This document shows positions 57,871 through 64,000 of a stretch of 64,000 bases of DNA, piece after piece. Each line of letters starts with the position of its first letter. Position 1 is the stretch's first letter. The position numbers were made by a program, and so were the translations under genes. The DNA is from Caenorhabditis elegans (lineage: Eukaryota > Nematoda > Chromadorea > Rhabditida > Rhabditidae): the NCBI RefSeq assembly GCF_000002985.6, contig NC_003283.11:19035501-19099500 (forward strand), given 5' to 3'. The notes beneath the pieces were generated by a model. That model was not told where the DNA came from. It saw nothing but the letters and a program-made list of their open reading frames with translations, and did not search any database.

Positions 57871-59060
57871 AAATTCATAAGGGTACCCCCTTATGAAAAA
57901 AAAATTTTGGTATTTTTTGGTATGAAAATTTTTTTCCCAAAATTTTTGAAAATTTCTTGATTGTGTAGAAAATGTATATTTTAGTATTTTCCACAGTTTT
58001 TATGGGTCAATCACACTTCTGGGCAAAAAATACAACAGTCAATTTCGCTTGTTCATAGAAAGTGAGTACTTCCAAAGTGTTCTAGCTCCGCAGGCAGCTG
58101 AAATATGAAAAACTTGTCAACTAAAAAGTTATTAGGAATGAAGTGATTGACAAATTACATAGTGTATCTTTTTGCCATCTTGCATGGCTGAGCAGGTAGG
58201 AGCACCTAATTATGAGTCAAATATCACTAATTATGACTAATGATATCTCCGTACTTTGCACAGAAATCAAGAAACTTTTAAACATAAAACATGTTCCATA
58301 ACAACTTAAACAAGTTTGTAGTTGACAATTTTTTGATATCTTGCTTGCCCGATGTGGGACATGACTTCGAAAAACTGTCATAGTAGGTAGATCAGATAGA
58401 GGAATAGAGGTTTTTACAGTTTCTTAGTTTTCGAAAACACCACATTTAGAAAGAAAGTACATATATACAATTAGGGAAACATATTTTTACAATATCTGAT
58501 GAATATTTGAAAACTTTTGAAAAAAACATTTTTGGATTTTCTTGAAAAAAAATCCATAGGGTCCCCCCTTATGAAAAATTTCTAAAATTTTTTCGAAATT
58601 TTTTTTTGAAAACTTTTTATAATTTGATCAGATGTTATAGAAAAATGTAAATTTAATTGTTTTTTTTAGTTTCGATGTTCAGAGCACGATTTTAGACAAA
58701 AACCTGGGGTTCAGTAGAACCCCTAAGTTCAAAAAACGCATTTCCTTTGGATGCGTATATCTTTGTTGAAAATTTTTTTCTGACAAAGTGATCAACTACA
58801 AAGTTGTTAATCTTAATCTAAAGTACACCTTTGTAGTTAATGGTATTTTTTCAAAAAATTTGATGGCCGAGATATGAACAGAAAAAGACGAAGAAAATAC
58901 AGGCATGAAACTGCCGCAGTTAACACAACTTTATCTCGACCAACAAATTTTTTGAAGAAATACCATCAACTACAAAGTTGTACTTTAGATTAAGATAAAT
59001 AACTTTGTAGTTGATCACTTTGTCAGAAAAAAATTTTCCCAAAAATTTTTCATAAGGGGG
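57870..59060. repeat. Fold-back repeat block
   Basis: CCCCCTTATGAAAAA occurs near 57887 and 58564 and in reverse near 59041. Within it, 58779-58876 and 58932-59026 are ~95-bp inverted arms (TCTGACAAAGTGATCAACTA ... GAGATA) about 55 bp apart with high identity. Non-coding. Confidence 0.7.
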
Positions 59061-59425
59061 GGCCCTTATCAAAATTTTAAAATTAGTGGAAAATATTTTT
59101 AATTAAATTTTTATTGAACTCAATTTTTTTCCAATTATTTGTTGGTTTCAATCACAAATCACATTTACGACTCTAAGTGATTTGTTCTTTTCTACGGCTT
59201 CAATATAAGAGCGAGAAAGCATTTCAAAAGAAGCTCCAAACGCAGAAGGCAACGACACTCCGAAATAACGGTTGCGCGCCCTCTTTACCGTAAATTCTCC
59301 TCATTTTCGAAAATATTTTTTCACGATTTCTTTTTCTTTTTCTTCGATTTTTCTTGGTTTTCTTCAGCAATTCTTTGATTTTTTGGCAAAAATAATTATT
59401 TTCCGTAAATATACTCGTGTTTCAG

Positions 59426-61370
59426 CATTTCCGACGAAGCTGCAACTCCGTTGGCCTCAATCAACGGGCTTTCACCGAAATGGACTACTTCTGATTCTGG
59501 TCTTTTGACGGTTAATCGTCATGGAATTGATACAGATGCGAGTTCTGGAAAGGTGAGTTGATTCTGAAAACAAAGTTTTTTTTTCACATAAATATATTTA
59601 TAGAAAGAAGGCCAAGTTACTATTCAAGCTCAAGCTGGATCTCTCTCCACTAAATATGAAATCACAGTGACAAAAGGATTGAACGTCGAACCAGCACGTC
59701 TCGTTCTTTGGAATGAAGCTGTCTCAAAAGGAACGTTCACTATAACTGGTGGATCTGGCCATTTTCATGGTGATAATCTCCCAACATCAGGCTCACCAGT
59801 TGCAATTGCTCTCCGTGCAAGAAGTCTCACAGCCGAAGAATAATGGACAAGTGAATCTTCGTATTTCTGATGCTTGTTTGGTTGGGCAACATGCCGATGC
59901 TTCGGTAAGAATTGCTGATATTCATTCATTGGCGATTGACGCACCGCAGTTTGTGGAAATTGGACGAGAAGTTGAAGTAGAGATTCTGGCTCAAGACGAA
60001 ACTGGAGCTTCATTCGAAAAAGAACATCGTCCACTTGCTGACGCTCAACTCGATGCAAGTAACAATCATGTAATTTTGACCAAAGTTGACGGACTTCGCT
60101 ACACTCTTCGTGCCAACTCAATTGGAACTGTATCGCTGTCCGCATCATCAAAATCTTCATCAGGACGTGTACTCTCATCTAGACCACACACCGTTCAGAT
60201 TTTCTCTCCTATTTTCTTGCAACCAAAAAGATTGACTTTGATTCCGGACTCCAAATTTCAGTTAGAAGTCGTTGGAGGTTCTCAACCGACGCCACCACTC
60301 GATTTTTCCTTGAATAATTCAATGATTGCATCCATTGAGCCTAATACACTTATTACGTCGTCAGAACTTGGATATACAGCAATTACCGGAACTGTTCGTG
60401 TTGGTGATGGTCATGTTACCAAGGATACTGTTGTTCTTCGTGTTGCCTCTCTCGGTGGAATTATTCTGTCAGCGTCAAGCAGGAAAGTGGAAACTGGTGG
60501 AAGAGTAAACTTACGATTAAGAGGTAGGTTACACTTTTCTTTCAAAAAAATTAATTATTTTTATTCTTCAGGAGTGATCGCCGGAGCTGAAGACGAAGAA
60601 CCATTTGCTTTTGGTGAAGCCATTTACCCGTTCAAAGTAACATAGAGCGTTTCTGATCCATCTGTTCTATTCACAACTCACCCCCTCGGTGGAGATGTAG
60701 TCGAACCAGCTGATAATCAAGTTGCCATTTGGTTCAATGCTATTCGCGGAGGATCGGTTACAGTGAAAGCGGTTGTTCAGCTTAATGAGAAGGCAAGAAA
60801 GCATTTCACTGGAAGAACCTCTACTTTCACCGCTGAAACAACAATTACAGTGGAAGATGGACTTTCATTAGTTCAACCAGAAATGGATATTAATACTGTC
60901 AGAGTGGCGCCAAATTCTCAATTGAAGATGGTCACTGCATGGTAAGTGAATATTTTTGCAGATTGTTCTCCTTTTAAACAACTCTAATTTCATTAATTCA
61001 ACTTTATTATTTACAGGTCTCAAGCATCTTTCTCAGTTCGTTCTGATTTCTCGAGCCGGATTGTCATTTCTGCGGACGGTCATTTGAGAACAAACGGAAA
61101 AGAAGGATCAGCTGCAATTACCGTTCGTAATGTGAACAGCCCGGATAATGAAACTGTTCTCATTCCTGTGACTGTAAGAAACGCTATATTTTTGTAGATT
61201 CACTTTTCCCATTTTTCAGGTTTCTCGTGTCGCTTCCCTCGATGTTCACCCAACAATTGAACTTAAAAGTGCTTTTGAGAATTCTCCACTCATACATCTT
61301 CCTGTTGGAGCCTCGCTGGTCGTCTCAAAGTTCAAGTGAAGGAAGAATCAGTTGGCATTAATTTTCGATT
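59426..61370 (+). pseudogene. Partial nucleoporin gp210 (npp-12-like) pseudogene
   Basis: Encodes segments typical of the lumenal Ig-like repeats of the pore-membrane protein gp210 (VTIQAQAGSLSTKYEITV; TGGSGHFH; DACLVGQHADASVRIADI; VEIGREVEVEILAQDETGAS). Exon-like pieces: 59426-59552, 59604-60522, about 60572-60942, about 61018-61173 and 61220 on, with GT-AG introns retained, so it arose by DNA duplication and not from mRNA. Damage: a frameshift between about 59770 and 59840; a TAG at about 60643-60645 where VSDPSVL follows (most likely a former Trp codon); and another frame change near 61310. Both ends of the gene are missing. The parental gene is not in this window; the membrane anchor and N-terminal region are absent. 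Inverted repeats flank the segment. Confidence 0.85.
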
Positions 61371-61449
61371 TTTTTTTTCAAATTTTATTTTTTTTTTTAT
61401 AAAATAAAAATTTGTATGAACTATCAATTGTTATTAATGAACCACAAAT

Positions 61450-61636
61450 TTCTAATATATGGCGAATAACGGGGTGGCAGCTAGCTGGGCATTCGCAGCG
61501 TCCTCATCATTCACCGGTCCGTTTTTCGCCAGTTCTTCATCGAATAGCGGCCCGCGCTTCACCGAAGCCATGTACCTTTTTCGCGAAATAGCGGCCCGTC
61601 ACCCGACGAATATTCGCATGTCGCGGTTTACCTGTG
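61450..61636. repeat. Right inverted-repeat flank
   Basis: Short subrepeats of CGAATANTCG, TTCGCCAGTTCTTC and GCGGCCCG type, ending in the 23-bp perfect inverted match to 57425-57447. Its GC content is much higher than that of the surrounding DNA. Confidence 0.65.
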
Positions 61637-61706
61637 TCCCGCATGGCCGAGTGGTTAGTGCGTATGGCTGTGAATATTTTGCTCGTTGGCTCGATTCCCC
61701 CAACTG
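61636..61706 (+). repeat. tRNA-like sequence, probably a tRNA-derived remnant
   Basis: Has ATGGCCGAGTGGTTAGTGCG (Ser/Leu-type D arm and A box) and GGCTCGATTCCCCC (B box), followed by T9. The anticodon stem and the acceptor stem do not pair convincingly, so I treat it as a remnant and not a working tRNA. Confidence 0.4.
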
Positions 61707-61749
61707 ACAAATTTTTTTTTGGGTAATCGGGATTCGAATAGAAATGCTC

Positions 61750-62260
61750 GATTTTAAGCAAAATATGAGTGGGTCTCCTCTCCTCCCATTGGCTCACGGC
61801 AATTGTCACGAACCCTCTGACAAGTTCGAGGCGAAGCCGAGAACCCTACGTCCGACTGGGGGACTCGCCCTACACCCCCTGCAACTGGCGGGCCCACAGG
61901 GCCCGCTAGTCTATTAATAATATCCGCATGTGCTCCCTTGAACCTGTCGAAGAAACCTTTCACTTTATTTTCCTTCTGTTTTCTTATTAATCGAAAAAAG
62001 TTGTTATTTATTCCTATCAGAGTTTTAAGTTCCATCGATCTCATCTATCTGGCTTTGCGAATACGTGCTGAAATCATGTTTCGGAACTAGTTTTCTATTT
62101 GAAAATTATTACTGACTTTTTTTTCCTTTTTTTTTGGGATGAAAAAATTCGCAAAAAATTTTCCCGTGGTGGAGAGTTGAACTCATACCTATTGAATACC
62201 TATTGAAATTGGAATTCGACACAAAAGCCCCTATAGCGCGTCTGAAAATTGATATCTAGT
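61750..62260 (-). other. Unidentified repeat with a 96-codon minus-strand frame
   Basis: Minus-strand frame 61754-62044 includes IINRLAGPVGPPVAGGVGRV and a GAAGCCGAGAACC-type sequence that recurs at 63365. It lies downstream of a possible LTR on the same strand and could be a fragment of a retroelement leader or gag region, but no diagnostic motif is visible. Confidence 0.25.
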
Positions 62261-62747
62261 GTTGAAACCGTTCTCAGTTCAACAGATAAAATAAAGAATA
62301 CATCTAAACCGAATAGTTTATTAAATAGAATAAGGGAAAGGGAAGTAAGGGACTGTCTATAGAATTGGAGGAAGGAGAAGTTGGGCCTCGGAGGAACGGT
62401 AGGGAATAGGGCTATATCATTGTTCACTCTGTCTTATTCTGCAATACCGGGCTCCTTTATAGGAGCCTCCTAATTCGATTAGCAAGGGGCGTGAGGGATG
62501 CAGGGGAATATGGTAAAAAAATATGTACGGGAGTGGGAACATAAAATTTGTGAGTCAACCAAGATGGGAACGGGAAATAATAATTTTGAAGAATCGCATC
62601 CAATGCGACACTCGGAGGGGACCGAAAGGGAAGAAGAAGAAGGTAACATAATAAATAAAGAAAAGGTAGAGGAAAATTACTAACAAAAAAGTAAAACCAC
62701 GAAATTATTAAACAAATTAATGAGTATGTCGAAAATCCTGATAACAG
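62260..62747 (-). mobile_element. Possible LTR (solo or truncated retrotransposon)
   Basis: On the minus strand the block begins TGTTATC and ends TTTCAACA (TG...CA), with a CTATAAAGG promoter-like sequence about 300 bp in and TTTAATAAAC (polyadenylation signal) about 140 bp later, the order expected of an LTR. No target-site duplication, primer-binding site or pol genes seen, so this is only a suggestion. Confidence 0.3.
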
Positions 62748-63750
62748 AAGCTGCATGTAGTAGTGGATTGGTAGTTAAGTCGAATCTGATCTTTGAATAC
62801 TCTTCTTGAAATCGTCGAAGTAAAATCCGATAATGAGAATTGTCGGGGCTCGGGAGGGCGCCAAAGATGGAAGAAATTGAAACAGTGATAGTAGTTAAGA
62901 ATATTTTTTGGAAAGTGCCGAAAGTATATTTCCGTTAGTAGTATCTGCATCAAAATGGTGAATGTATTCATGTTGTCTCGCCTTTGATTATTGTAAACGA
63001 TTAACTAATTGAGACTGCAGGTATTCGCATTCTGCTCTCCAAAACTGTGGGCACTCCATGCTTTGTGGAGTCCATCCTTCATGTAGTCTGATGAAGGTCG
63101 ATACTTCTCCTTGATTGAGCAATTATTTGATAAGCTATCAACATGTCTAAAATGCACCAGTAATATCAGAAAAAAATTAGGTATCCAACGGCATATCACT
63201 TTTTCAGAAATTCCAAAATTTTTTTTGCAAAAATGGCCTGTAAAAAATAAATAGAAGATCAAAAAGCTCTCTAACGGGGCTGAAATTGAATTTCTAGGTA
63301 AAAAAATGTTCCAGTAATATCAGAAAAAATTAGGTATCCAACGGCATATCAATTCAGCAAGTTCGAGGCGAAGCCGCATATTTATTCTGCCAAAATTCCA
63401 AAATTTTTTATTTGAGATTTTTCGCCAGAGATATACCCATTAAAATTGAATTTGACACAAAAACTGCTTTAGCGCGGCTAAAACTGTACTTTCAGGTCAT
63501 AAATGTATCCATAATATTAGAAAAAAATTTCCAAAAAATTCTTTTAATTTATAAATTACGGAAAAATCCAGAAAAATCCAGAAAAATCGATATAAATTTA
63601 TATAAAAACTCTGCAATATTTTACATGATAAAATGCGACACATATATTAAAAAAAATCGATTCATTGACTATTCCGATGCTCCTTGTGCTTTTCTCTTTG
63701 AGCTTCATGTTTTTTCAAGTACGGGAACATGTGCGGCGGGTTGGCCGGTG
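62748..63750. repeat. Repeat debris, no gene recognised
   Basis: Contains repeated phrases such as CCAGTAATATCAGAAAAAA with TTAGGTATCCAACGGCATAT (63160 and 63312) and GAATTTGACACAAAAnCTGC (also near 62212). No spliced ORF. Confidence 0.5.
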
Positions 63751-63754
63751 TCGT

Positions 63755-64000
63755 GAATCTGAAAAATCGATAAATTTCCAAAAAAATCCATAAATTTTCA
63801 GAAAAATCAATAAATTTCCCGAAAAATCAATCAATTTCCGAAAAAATCGATAAATTTCCCGAAAAATCAATAAATTTCCATAAAAATCAATAAATTTCCC
63901 GAAAATTCAATAAATTTTTAGAAAAATTGATAAATTTCCCGAAAAATCAATAAATTTCTATAAAAATCAATAAATTTCCAGAAAAATCAAAAAATTTTCA
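63755..64000. repeat. GAAAAATCAATAAATTTCC minisatellite, runs off the window
   Basis: About 13 units of 19-20 bp to the window edge, total length unknown. Confidence 0.9.

Noticed and set aside
59749-60645. 298-codon frame as an intact gene
   Set aside because: Its first ~25 residues come from a shifted frame and it ends at a stop inside a conserved gp210 segment; best read as part of the pseudogene.

Overview
The window is nematode DNA and, on recognition of one gene, almost certainly Caenorhabditis elegans: the single-exon gene at 14062-15252 encodes a 396-residue protein that I recognise as the intestinal aspartyl protease ASP-1 (chromosome V, clone Y39B6A by memory). Everything else fits a worm autosome arm: AT-rich introns with TTTTCAG acceptors, acceptors 2-9 nt before start codons (typical of SL trans-splicing), TATA boxes with TGATAAG sites upstream of gut genes, a nematode TWK potassium channel, two supplementary nuclear receptors, a WSN-type receptor phosphatase, and very dense minisatellites and fold-back repeats. 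Gene models were built by hand from splice sites and reading-frame phase; the phases close exactly for every multi-exon gene reported.

Layout. 0.25-15.3 kb: a cluster of five cathepsin D/pepsin-family (nemepsin) genes. Three tandem minus-strand copies (253-1818, 3558-7105, 7715-9353) share a 366-nt last exon; the last has lost its first catalytic Asp and the middle one has DTA instead of DTG. A plus-strand copy (11547-13167) carries a 1-nt frameshift, and it converges on asp-1 (14062-15252, minus). Arrays of an E2F-like repeat (TTTGGCGGGAAA) fill their leaders and introns. 16-24.6 kb: non-coding, with a TIR element that contains another E2F-like array and a 2-kb inverted repeat. 24.7-31.4 kb: a two-pore K+ channel gene (plus) with two alternative first-transmembrane exons, introns loaded with tRNA-like SINE-style repeats, a 62-bp hairpin minisatellite and a 24-bp minisatellite; a decayed copy of one exon follows. 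33.1-38.7 kb: a minus-strand WSN-domain receptor tyrosine phosphatase with an apparent in-frame stop in its ectodomain exon. 39.2-41.1 kb: a large AT minisatellite. 41.2-42.7 kb: a small unrecognised P-loop protein gene (minus). 43.0-47.1 kb: nuclear receptor 1 (minus). 47.4-52.2 kb: intergenic, with a second tRNA-like array and tandem 370-bp repeats. 52.2-57.1 kb: nuclear receptor 2 (plus), with two copies of a palindromic twin-tRNA-like element in its introns. 57.4-61.6 kb: a broken copy of part of the nucleoporin gp210 gene (npp-12-like), framed by perfect inverted repeats. 61.6-64 kb: repeat debris, a possible LTR and a minisatellite.

How the genes relate: the aspartyl proteases are a tandem-duplicated digestive/lysosomal set under gut (GATA) control. 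The channel, phosphatase and receptors are unrelated single genes of the kind common on worm chromosome arms; no operon with ~100-bp spacing was seen. The most noteworthy non-genic content is the repeat biology: the tRNA-like arrays with ~300-bp spacing, the twin tRNA-like palindromes, the E2F-like arrays, and the pseudogene-bearing inverted-repeat segment.
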